From Spirochaetota bacterium (GTDB lineage Bacteria > Spirochaetota > Spirochaetia > Treponematales > UBA12059), in assembly GCA_029565815.1 (NCBI GenBank), contig JAKQNL010000064.1:1-9525 (forward strand): a stretch of DNA of 9,525 bases, given 5' to 3'. The notes under the pieces were generated by a model that was not told the DNA's origin, searched no databases, and saw nothing but the letters and a program-made list of their open reading frames with translations. This document shows, one piece after another, positions 1 through 5,305 of the stretch (position 1 is the stretch's first letter; each line of letters starts with the position of its first letter). Both the position numbers and the translations under genes were made by a program.

Positions 1-2
1 GT

Positions 3-149
3 AGTATACGCCATCTGGGTCGGGAGGTAGCGAAACGCACGGCTAAGTCGGAAGCTGGGCGGATTGAAGATTATGTGCCCAGTCCCAAGATGTGCGCCCA
101 GTTTGCGCCCAGTTGGGCTAATAAACAACAAGCCCCTAGCTTGTGCTAG
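3..149 (+). CDS. Possible C-terminal end of an unidentified protein, cut by the left edge
   Basis: A frame open from the left edge runs 48 codons to a TAG at 147-149. The product is basic in its first third (HLGREVAKRTAK) and ends in a Pro/Ala/Cys-containing tail (CAQFAPSW). I recognise no domain. Because it points at a tRNA half that may be an attachment site, the C-terminal tail of a tyrosine recombinase is one idea, but no catalytic residue of that family falls inside the window. The stop lies inside the hairpin at 131-154. The frame is short enough to be open by chance. Confidence 0.25.
   Translation, partial: SIRHLGREVAKRTAKSEAGRIEDYVPSPKMCAQFAPSWANKQQAPSLC
77..119. repeat. Three GCCCAGT repeats ending in an inverted copy
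   Basis: GCCCAGT occurs at 77-83, 96-102 and 107-113. The last two belong to a longer GCGCCCAGT repeat (94-102 and 105-113) separated by two T. The third copy runs directly into TGGGCT, so GCCCA and TGGGC can pair. The spacing is uneven, so this is not a CRISPR array. It could be integrase arm sites, or simply the repetitive end of a coding frame. Confidence 0.4.
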
Positions 150-154
150 GGGCT
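131..154 (-). terminator. Perfect 10-bp hairpin, probable terminator
   Basis: AGCCCCTAGC (131-140) and GCTAGGGGCT (145-154) are exact reverse complements around a 4-base loop. Read on the minus strand, the stem is followed by a T-rich run (TTGTTGTTTATT, 130 down to 119). The plus side has only CATTTCCTT. A rho-independent terminator for minus-strand transcription coming through the tRNA half fits best. It may also end the plus-strand frame whose stop it contains. Confidence 0.6.
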
Positions 155-158
155 CATT

Positions 159-175
159 TCCTTGTAATACAAGGA
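159..175. repeat. 8-bp palindrome with one central base
   Basis: TCCTTGTA, a central A, then TACAAGGA form a perfect inverted repeat between the hairpin at 131-154 and the tRNA half. With a one-base centre it cannot make a good RNA hairpin, so a binding site for a dimeric protein is more likely than a terminator. Its role is unknown; a site for an integrase or excision factor would fit the location. Confidence 0.4.
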
Positions 176-181
176 CTTAAC

Positions 182-223
182 TAGCTCCCCCGCGCGGGTT
201 CGAACCACGGACCCAGTGGTTAT
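182..223 (-). pseudogene. 3' half of a tRNA (Met-CAU-like), broken in the anticodon loop
   Basis: Read on the minus strand from 223, the sequence fits tRNA positions 35 onward. It has AT of the anticodon plus AA, the 3' anticodon strand CCACT (219-215), variable loop GGGTC (214-210), T stem CGTGG (209-205), T loop TTCGAAC (204-198), T stem CCGCG (197-193) and acceptor strand CGGGGGA (192-186). The T stem pairs fully with one G-U. A G at 185 is followed by CTA where CCA would stand. The bases beyond 223 (T at 224, then GTCC) do not continue an anticodon arm, and no D arm or 5' acceptor strand follows, so this is not a complete tRNA. Such 3' halves are typically left by tyrosine-recombinase integration into a tRNA gene. 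Met-CAU is my best match; Ile2-CAU is an alternative. Confidence 0.6.
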
Positions 224-246
224 ACAGGCTTCCCCCGGAACTGGCA

Positions 247-1668
247 GTGAGCGCATACGCAAGCATTGCACTATTCTTCATTATACTTGCCGCATACCGA
301 AAGCGACTGTTCTCCTACGCGCCGAGCATTGCATACTTCGCCGTCGTTGCCGTTAAGGAGCTCTATGCTGCTCGCGGCGCCCAGGCTGGAATGCTTGTGG
401 CCTTTGGTGCTGTAGCCCTGCTTATGCCATCTGCCCAGCTTCTGCGTAGCTGGGACAAAACCCTTAGGCTGCGCTGGCGTATCTTGGTTTTGTGCGTGCC
501 CCTGGTAAGCGCCTTCCTGTACCTGCAGAAAAGTCCTGCATACTGGCTAGCCGCGGCCGTGCTCCTGTTGCTTTTTGCGCTCGCAAGCAGCAGCGTAAGC
601 TTTGTAAAAACCCGTCTGCGGCGCATGCATACAGCCATTATACTTCCCGGCTACCTGTTGTGCGCGGCTCTTCCATTCATCGCCATGGCAATACCGTTAC
701 TGTTTTCGACTATTCCGAGCACGCTTGCGTACGCAGTGCTTGGCTTGGGCATGGCTTTATCGTCCATGACGGAGCTAGCAGCAAAAGCTCCACAGGTACC
801 CATACTGGACCAAGGTCTATCCCGGATGTCCGCATCCATTGGCAGGTTCATTCCCGCCGAGTTTCTGGAAGAGCTGCGCAAAGACAGCGTAGAAGACCTG
901 AAACTGGGTGACCACATAAAAAAAGAAATGACCATATTTTTCTCCGACATACGGTCCTTTACCACCATGTCCGAGCGCCTGACGCCGGAAGAAAGCTTTG
1001 CGTTCATCAACTCCTACCTGTCCAGGGTGGTTCCTGTGGTCAACGCGCACAACGGCTTTGTGGACAAGTACATGGGCGACGCCATCATGGCGCTGTACGC
1101 AAAGGAAAGCGGCGCCGACGATGCGGTTGCAAGCGCAATCGAGATGCAGAAAAAAATGGTTGAGTACAACGGCCACCGCGCGAAGGTTAACTACAAACCT
1201 GTCGCCATGGGCATAGGCATACACACCGGTACGCTTATGCTTGGCGTGGTCGGCGTCGCCGGCCGCATGGAAGGCACAGTCATATCAGATTCGGTTAACC
1301 TTGCATCACGCTTGCAGAGCATAGCCAAGGCATTCAACATACCGCTGGTTATTAGTGAAAGCACCTTCATGGCCTTAAAGGACCCGGGCAAATTCAAGTA
1401 CCGCTTCATCGGCAAGGTTCGGGTAAAGGGTAAAAGCGCGCCTGTTTCCGCATTTGAAATTTTTGACGGCCTGCCGCAGGACGAGTTTGAGCGCAAGATG
1501 AAGGGCAACACGTTTTTCGAGCAGGGCATACTGGCGTACTACCGCAAGGAATTTACCGACGGAATCTTTTACTTTAACCAAGCGCTGGAAGTTGTGCCGG
1601 ACGACGGCGCATCGAAATTTTATCTGGAAACCTGTCTGCGTAAGAGCATGCTGGAACACAAAGCCTAG
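247..1668 (+). CDS. Membrane-anchored class III adenylate cyclase
   Basis: It converts ATP to cyclic AMP at the inner face of the cytoplasmic membrane. Residues 1-175 hold about six hydrophobic segments (near 3-17, 24-40, 44-64, 79-94, 98-118 and 129-174). The catalytic domain spans about 225-407. The two metal-binding Asp are D234 in FFSDIRSFT and D278 in MGDAIMA. K274 and D348 are the pair that selects adenine. N351 and R355 in VNLASRL are the transition-state residues. Both substrate and metal residues are present in one chain, so a homodimer should be active. Residues 415-470 look like one or two TPR-type helical hairpins. The GTG start at 247 has only a weak GGAA upstream, and the frame stays open to 181 through the tRNA half. 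The true start is therefore uncertain and the 5' end may have been replaced by a rearrangement. No named sensor domain is visible in the membrane part. Confidence 0.9.
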   Translation: MSAYASIALFFIILAAYRKRLFSYAPSIAYFAVVAVKELYAARGAQAGMLVAFGAVALLMPSAQLLRSWDKTLRLRWRILVLCVPLVSAFLYLQKSPAYWLAAAVLLLLFALASSSVSFVKTRLRRMHTAIILPGYLLCAALPFIAMAIPLLFSTIPSTLAYAVLGLGMALSSMTELAAKAPQVPILDQGLSRMSASIGRFIPAEFLEELRKDSVEDLKLGDHIKKEMTIFFSDIRSFTTMSERLTPEESFAFINSYLSRVVPVVNAHNGFVDKYMGDAIMALYAKESGADDAVASAIEMQKKMVEYNGHRAKVNYKPVAMGIGIHTGTLMLGVVGVAGRMEGTVISDSVNLASRLQSIAKAFNIPLVISESTFMALKDPGKFKYRFIGKVRVKGKSAPVSAFEIFDGLPQDEFERKMKGNTFFEQGILAYYRKEFTDGIFYFNQALEVVPDDGASKFYLETCLRKSMLEHKA

Positions 1669-1693
1669 CCCGGGCGGGTGTGCCGACCGGGCT
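1667..1693. terminator. Hairpin between convergent genes, possible bidirectional terminator
   Basis: AGCCCGG (1667-1673) pairs with CCGGGCT (1687-1693). Inside it CGG pairs with CCG around a GTGTG loop, with one G/A mismatch. It begins within the cyclase stop codon and lies 11 bases past the stop of the minus-strand lipoprotein gene. The following T tracts are poor on both strands (AGGCTTTGT on the minus side), so termination may be weak. Confidence 0.5.
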
Positions 1694-1704
1694 TACAGAA
1701 CCTG

Positions 1705-3177
1705 TTACGGCAAGTTTGCCATCATGTCTTTGGCGACTACATCGCGGGCAACCTGGGTCATGGCTGCGCGGCGCGCGGATGCTTCATCGGTACCAACAGC
1801 TATCGAGGTTTTTTCCGCCGAATACAATATGATGCCGGTGGCCAGATCAACACAGCGAACGGTCATCACAGCGCTGGCCTGCCACATGCTGCCATCCTTA
1901 CGCACCTCGCTTATGCGCGCCACGCCGTACACAAAGCGCGTCAGCCCGGATGCGTACAGAGCCTTGGCGGCCGCAAGGATTTTCCCATCATCCATGGATG
2001 CAAGCGTGGCTGCATCGATGGGCGCTAAGCCTACCTTAAACTTTTCCTTTGCAAAGGTAGACAAAAGGCCGGATTGGGCGTCGCTGGAGCTTAGGGCTTT
2101 GCTATCCGGGCCAAGATCCAACACGGCTATGCCCATGGGCACGGTCTTTGCATCGCTAGCCACCAGATACTCGAAGCTAAGGCTACGGCGGGACAAGTCT
2201 TCCTGGATGGCGTCTACATAGGACTCGTAGCTGGTAGGCATGCGGTCTAAAAGCTCCCGGGCAGAGTCCAGGTTTATGGTAAACACAAAGCTGGCCTTGC
2301 CGACAAAGTCGGCAGGCGGAGGGGTAAAGCTGACTAAGCCCTTTGCGTCGGTCATAAGCCGTTCGGTCTTGGTTACAACACGGCCGGAGCTTTGGCGGCG
2401 CTGATAGACGGCGTAAACTTCCGCAGACGGAATGCCTGGAGCACCATCCCCTTCGCCGTAGACCAAGCGGGCGGAAAAGGGCTTAGCGTACTCTTTGCCT
2501 AAGCCGGCCGTTGTCGGAGCGTCCACCCGGACAAAACGTATTTTTCCCAAAACGGCGCGCGCCTTGTTTACGTTGCGCTCCATTTTGATTTGGGCGTTTT
2601 CTATATCAGAGCCGGACGCCGCAACCGCAGCTTCTATATAGCTTTTTACTGCGTCAAAATAGCGGCCGGCCGATGCAGATGCATCGCCGTATGCTTCCGG
2701 TTTTGCAACCGCGTCCTGCTGTTCCTGGAACAAAGCGCTTATGCGGGCTTTTTCTTTGTTAAGGTCGGCGGTAACGTAGGATGCCAGAATATAGACGGCA
2801 AGCGTTCCGTCGGGCTGCTTAACCTGGTAGCGCTCGAGCACCTTGAAGCCGGACAAGCGGCTGGAACCAGTTTGGGTAACCGTCGAGGTTACCTGGGCGC
2901 TGTATTCATCCAGCGATCCTTTAGCTACGCCGGAGGTTTGTGCCGTAACGCGTACGCCCATGAAGCGGGTTATTTCGCTTACCAGGGAGCTGGCGGCGTC
3001 ATTGCCGGCGGTAACCGCATTGCCCGACGCATCGGAAGAGGAGCCGACGAAATAGGTATAGGTGCCGTCGGGCGCCGGGGTTTGCAGCACCCAGCCGGGG
3101 GTTTTGCCGCCGGACGGACTGGAAACACAAGAAACAGCCAGAACGGCTATGGCCATAATGTTAAGTACGGTTCGCAC
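1705..3177 (-). CDS. Large lipoprotein: LPP20-like, Ig-like and CsgG-like domains
   Basis: A 490-residue envelope lipoprotein. The signal peptide is short and ends in the lipobox LAVSC, with Cys17 as the lipidation site. Residues 29-137 resemble the LPP20 family (GWV near the start, then FVGSSSDASG, then a long helix-strand region ending VYILASYV). Residues 138-210 are helical, with a TPR-like stretch RYFDAVKSYIEAA. Residues 211-340 look like a beta sandwich of Ig or carboxypeptidase-regulatory type (PSAEVYAVYQ, then TDAKGLVSFTPP). Residues 346-488 alternate strands and helices like CsgG/LpoB/FlgT-type domains (ALYASGLTRFVYGVARI, then VDLATGIILYS). The GTG start is chosen because GGAGG lies 7 bases upstream and it puts the signal peptide at the N-terminus; a longer frame upstream has neither. 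It is the last of three neighbouring lipoprotein genes, and its signal region resembles that of the gene ending at 4078. The function is unknown. Confidence 0.8.
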   Translation of the reverse strand: MRTVLNIMAIAVLAVSCVSSPSGGKTPGWVLQTPAPDGTYTYFVGSSSDASGNAVTAGNDAASSLVSEITRFMGVRVTAQTSGVAKGSLDEYSAQVTSTVTQTGSSRLSGFKVLERYQVKQPDGTLAVYILASYVTADLNKEKARISALFQEQQDAVAKPEAYGDASASAGRYFDAVKSYIEAAVAASGSDIENAQIKMERNVNKARAVLGKIRFVRVDAPTTAGLGKEYAKPFSARLVYGEGDGAPGIPSAEVYAVYQRRQSSGRVVTKTERLMTDAKGLVSFTPPPADFVGKASFVFTINLDSARELLDRMPTSYESYVDAIQEDLSRRSLSFEYLVASDAKTVPMGIAVLDLGPDSKALSSSDAQSGLLSTFAKEKFKVGLAPIDAATLASMDDGKILAAAKALYASGLTRFVYGVARISEVRKDGSMWQASAVMTVRCVDLATGIILYSAEKTSIAVGTDEASARRAAMTQVARDVVAKDMMANLP

Positions 3178-3184
3178 CGAGCTA

Positions 3185-3189
3185 CCTCC
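3185..3189 (-). promoter_or_regulatory. Ribosome binding site fixing a GTG start
   Basis: GGAGG on the minus strand sits 7 bases before the GTG at 3177-3175. It decides between this start and the longer open frame that begins at 3309, which would bury the lipoprotein signal peptide 44 residues inside the protein. Confidence 0.75.
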
Positions 3190-3272
3190 AAATTTTTTGC
3201 TGTCACACGAGCAGGGTATTCCGGAACGGGATGCGCGCATCGCTAGCCGCAAAACCCTGCCAGGCAGAAGAA

Positions 3273-3306
3273 CCCCGGCCCGCCGGCGGTTGCCGGCAAA
3301 CCGGGG
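3273..3306 (-). terminator. GC-rich hairpin after the short LPP20-like gene
   Basis: On the minus strand CCCCGG (3306-3301) pairs with CCGGGG (3278-3273). Inside, GCCGGC (3297-3292) pairs with GCCGGC (3287-3282) around a 4-base loop, with three unpaired bases on each side between the two stems. It lies 18 bases past the stop of the gene at 3325 and is followed by TTCTTCT. It is probably an attenuating terminator between two lipoprotein genes. The 95 bases between it and the next gene's start contain no promoter I would call. Confidence 0.55.
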
Positions 3307-3324
3307 CAAAGCTCATCGGTCGGA

Positions 3325-4002
3325 TCAGAAATCCTCGTAGAAGGAAGACTGGACCAGATCGATTGCCCGCTGTTCCTCGGGGGTCTTGGCGGTAGCCGCT
3401 TCGGCGTCATCGAGGTACTTGTTCAACTGCTTTGCAAGCAGTTCGTCGTCGATGGAATACAGGCGGATAACGCGGTACACGCGGCGTTCCACATCGGCCT
3501 TGGACTTTGCGCCGATTTTGTAGTACTGGAGGTACACCCAGTAATCCGGGCCTGGCTCCATACCGGTGTAGCGCGCGACGGACATAACCTTCACCACGTT
3601 CTCGAAGTATTCCTCAAGCTTGTCGCGGTCGCCAACCTGGGCGCCTGCGAATTTCTGCTCGACGCGGGTGTTGAAGTAGCGCGCGGTCTGGGAGGTAATG
3701 TCCATGCTGTCCATGGCAAGCTGGGCGCCCTGTCGGCTTGCGCCTTCGGACTCCAGAATGACCACGTAGCGGCCTTTGTACTCGGGCATCTTCTCTACGG
3801 CCTGGGCTCCGCCTTCGATGTATGCGAGTACCCACTGGGGAACCGGCGCGCCGAGGGCAGTGCCTTTGTGCTCAAGCACGTCCGGCGGCATGATGGTGTC
3901 CACCGGCTTGAGAGCGCCGGAATCGGGTTTCGGCTCGCTTACGCAGGATCCAAGTACCATAAGAGCCAGAAGCACCGTCAGGACTAGCAGCAATTTCTTC
4001 AC
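3325..4002 (-). CDS. Short LPP20-like lipoprotein
   Basis: A 225-residue lipoprotein. KK follows the start, then a hydrophobic run, and the lipobox LGSC gives Cys20 as the lipid site. The mature part has features of the LPP20 family. PQWV at 54-57 opens the domain, a strand with YVVILESEGAS follows, then a long helix rich in Ala/Gln, and a strand near DYWVYLQYYKIG. The C-terminal 50 residues are charged and helical. The GTG start is supported by AAGGAGG at 4015-4009, 6 bases upstream. The gene lies 75 bases after the DUF6175-like gene and before the larger LPP20-containing gene, so all three may be made together. LPP20-family proteins include surface lipoproteins and the flagellar FlgP, but no function can be assigned here. 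Family membership is by pattern, not by search. Confidence 0.75.
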   Translation of the reverse strand: MKKLLLVLTVLLALMVLGSCVSEPKPDSGALKPVDTIMPPDVLEHKGTALGAPVPQWVLAYIEGGAQAVEKMPEYKGRYVVILESEGASRQGAQLAMDSMDITSQTARYFNTRVEQKFAGAQVGDRDKLEEYFENVVKVMSVARYTGMEPGPDYWVYLQYYKIGAKSKADVERRVYRVIRLYSIDDELLAKQLNKYLDDAEAATAKTPEEQRAIDLVQSSFYEDF

Positions 4003-4022
4003 GTTAAGCCTCCTTGATCACA

Positions 4023-4028
4023 ACTATA
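4023..4028 (-). promoter_or_regulatory. Possible -10 element before the short LPP20-like gene
   Basis: TATAGT on the minus strand lies 20 bases before the GTG start and is followed by TG, giving TATAGTTG. The same 8 bases occur in the candidate promoter of the gene upstream. No -35 box is seen at the right distance. It may be an internal promoter of the lipoprotein cluster or chance. Confidence 0.25.
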
Positions 4029-4077
4029 CATACCGTGAACCCTATGGCCTCCCCGGTGGAGCGCCACAGGAATCCGG

Positions 4078-5166
4078 TTAAAGACCACTATTGAATGTAA
4101 GAGCCTTGCCTCGGCTAAACACCAGGTACAAGTCCTTGAGCCCAGCTGCAGCCGCTGCGTCGTACAGGTAGTCCTCCACCTGGTCACGGCTCTTAAACGT
4201 ATACACAAGCAGTTTGGTTTCAGCCGAAGAGTACGAATCCTGCAGGACTTCGCGAACCTTGCGGGCCAGACTGCGCCGCAGCGTGCTGATAACGCGGGAA
4301 TCGGGGGTAACCTGAATGATAATCTCGTAGCGTATGCCCCGGGACAGGGTGCCCTTAACGAGCGCCTTGGACTGGTCGACCATTTTTGGCATCGCGTTCC
4401 ACACCGATGTGGCTATGGCGGACGTTTTTGCAGCATCCTGGGAAGCTGTGCTCATAACCTCCGGGCTCTGGAAGGGAATGGAGCCCAGCAGCTGACCGGT
4501 GGATGTGTCGTACAGCTTCATGCTGCCCCGGGCGCTTGCATAGTGGCGACTACCGTTGGTGCTTGCACTTGCCGTAAACGACAGCTCCACATACACATCC
4601 GCGTTGAACTTTTGGGCTATGTACTGGATTAAGTCTATGGATCCGCCGGTTTCAGCCTGGTATGCGGCCATCTGGTCTTTTTTGATGCGCTCCATCTGGT
4701 CAAAGTCAACGACAGATAGGCCGAGTTTTTCCAACAGGTAGCGGTTTGCCTGGGAAACAGCCACTTTGGCTATCGCAGGCTCGATGCCGGCAGCCTCGTC
4801 GAAATACACCATATAATTAAGCCTGGACAGGTAATTATTGAGGAATGCTTCTTCTTCGGCGGTTAAAACACCGGGCAAAGGAGGGGGAACATCGACAGCG
4901 GCGCCAGTGGCAGGAACCGTTGCAGTGCCGCCTGACCCCGTGCCTGTACCTGTCCCCGTGGATGTGCCAGACCCACCGGATCCGCTGGAAGTGCCGGTTC
5001 CGGTCGTAGCGCCGCCCTGAACCAAGGCTACCGCCCTGTCTTCATAAGCGCTAGAACCGCTTGCCGGGGTGCCGGCCGCAGGGCCTGCCGGAGCCGGATC
5101 GGGCGAACTAACGCAGGAAACGGCCAGAACAAGGGCCGCAGCCAGGGGCAAAGCATTCAGTTTCAT
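4078..5166 (-). CDS. DUF6175-like lipoprotein with Thr/Ser/Gly linker
   Basis: A 362-residue lipoprotein. The signal peptide ends in LAVSC, so Cys18 would be lipidated. Residues 19-100 are low complexity: Pro/Ala-rich, then a Thr/Ser/Gly run at 51-82, then Pro-rich. This should act as a flexible tether from the membrane. Residues 105-362 form a folded alpha/beta domain. LGLSVVDFDQMERI, then a helix, then FNADVYVELSFTAS, then a strand with MKLYDTSTGQLLGS is the layout of CsgG/LpoB-type domains. The whole C-terminal part, ending YLVFSRGKA, reminds me most of the DUF6175 family. The start is an ATG with GAGG 8 bases upstream. It heads the three-gene lipoprotein cluster and has its own candidate promoter and palindrome. 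CVSSP after the lipobox is shared with the protein ending at 1705. No enzyme motif is visible. The family call is moderate; the function is unknown. Confidence 0.75.
   Translation of the reverse strand: MKLNALPLAAALVLAVSCVSSPDPAPAGPAAGTPASGSSAYEDRAVALVQGGATTGTGTSSGSGGSGTSTGTGTGTGSGGTATVPATGAAVDVPPPLPGVLTAEEEAFLNNYLSRLNYMVYFDEAAGIEPAIAKVAVSQANRYLLEKLGLSVVDFDQMERIKKDQMAAYQAETGGSIDLIQYIAQKFNADVYVELSFTASASTNGSRHYASARGSMKLYDTSTGQLLGSIPFQSPEVMSTASQDAAKTSAIATSVWNAMPKMVDQSKALVKGTLSRGIRYEIIIQVTPDSRVISTLRRSLARKVREVLQDSYSSAETKLLVYTFKSRDQVEDYLYDAAAAAGLKDLYLVFSRGKALTFNSGL
4921..5016 (-). repeat. Low-complexity Thr/Ser/Gly coding repeat
   Basis: This codes residues 51-82 of the DUF6175-like lipoprotein, built only from Gly, Thr, Ser and one Ala. 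At DNA level short ACxGGx and ACAGGTAC-type units recur. Such tracts can change length by slippage in multiples of 3, which would alter tether length without breaking the frame. Confidence 0.6.
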
Positions 5167-5190
5167 AGCACCATCCTCGTTAGAAATACC

Positions 5191-5210
5191 GCGTTTATAG
5201 CTACAAACGC
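5191..5210. promoter_or_regulatory. Near-perfect 20-bp palindrome, candidate operator
   Basis: GCGTTT, A, TAGCTA, C, AAACGC is a palindrome broken by a single mismatched pair. It lies 25-44 bases before the ATG at 5166 and downstream of the candidate promoter at 5237-5264. AAACGCAG (5205-5212) recurs at 5224-5231, with start points 19 bases apart, roughly two helical turns. That layout suits a dimeric repressor, or an RNA hairpin in the leader. Confidence 0.4.
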
Positions 5211-5236
5211 AGAAGCTCAGTGTAAACGCAGTACCA

Positions 5237-5264
5237 ACTATAACGCATGCAGATGAGAAAACAA
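5237..5264 (-). promoter_or_regulatory. Candidate promoter of the lipoprotein cluster
   Basis: On the minus strand TTGTTT (5264-5259) and TATAGT (5242-5237) are 16 bases apart, a weak sigma-70-like match with a slightly short spacer. Transcription would start about 65 bases before the ATG at 5166, leaving the palindrome at 5191-5210 in the leader. No strong terminator is seen between this site and the stop at 5306, so read-through from upstream is also possible. Confidence 0.35.
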
Positions 5265-5305
5265 CATTCCCGTGCGATGATTACAGGGCTTTGCGCTCAA
5301 CCTGG

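Noticed and set aside
77..119. GCCCAGT repeats as a CRISPR array
   Set aside because: Units are 7-9 bases with spacings of 12 and 4 bases, far too short and irregular.
182..262. A complete tRNA or tmRNA on the minus strand
   Set aside because: No 5' acceptor strand pairs with CGGGGGA, there is no D arm, and the anticodon arm has no 5' strand within reach. The tmRNA 5' consensus is also absent.
2590..3246. Plus-strand open frame of 218 codons
   Set aside because: It lies antisense to the LPP20-containing gene, is unlike any family I know, and is typical of shadow frames in GC-rich coding DNA. The other long opposite-strand frames were rejected for the same reason.
3178..3309. Longer 5' extension of the large LPP20-containing gene, open to 3309
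   Set aside because: It has no ribosome binding site, runs through the upstream terminator hairpin, and would bury the lipoprotein signal peptide.
4053..4077. Hairpin between the DUF6175-like and short LPP20-like genes as a terminator
   Set aside because: The stem is only four pairs plus two beyond a mismatch, and there is no T run after it.
5270..5305. Terminator after the 611-residue lipoprotein gene
   Set aside because: CAGG and CCTG flank the region but the inner bases do not pair well.
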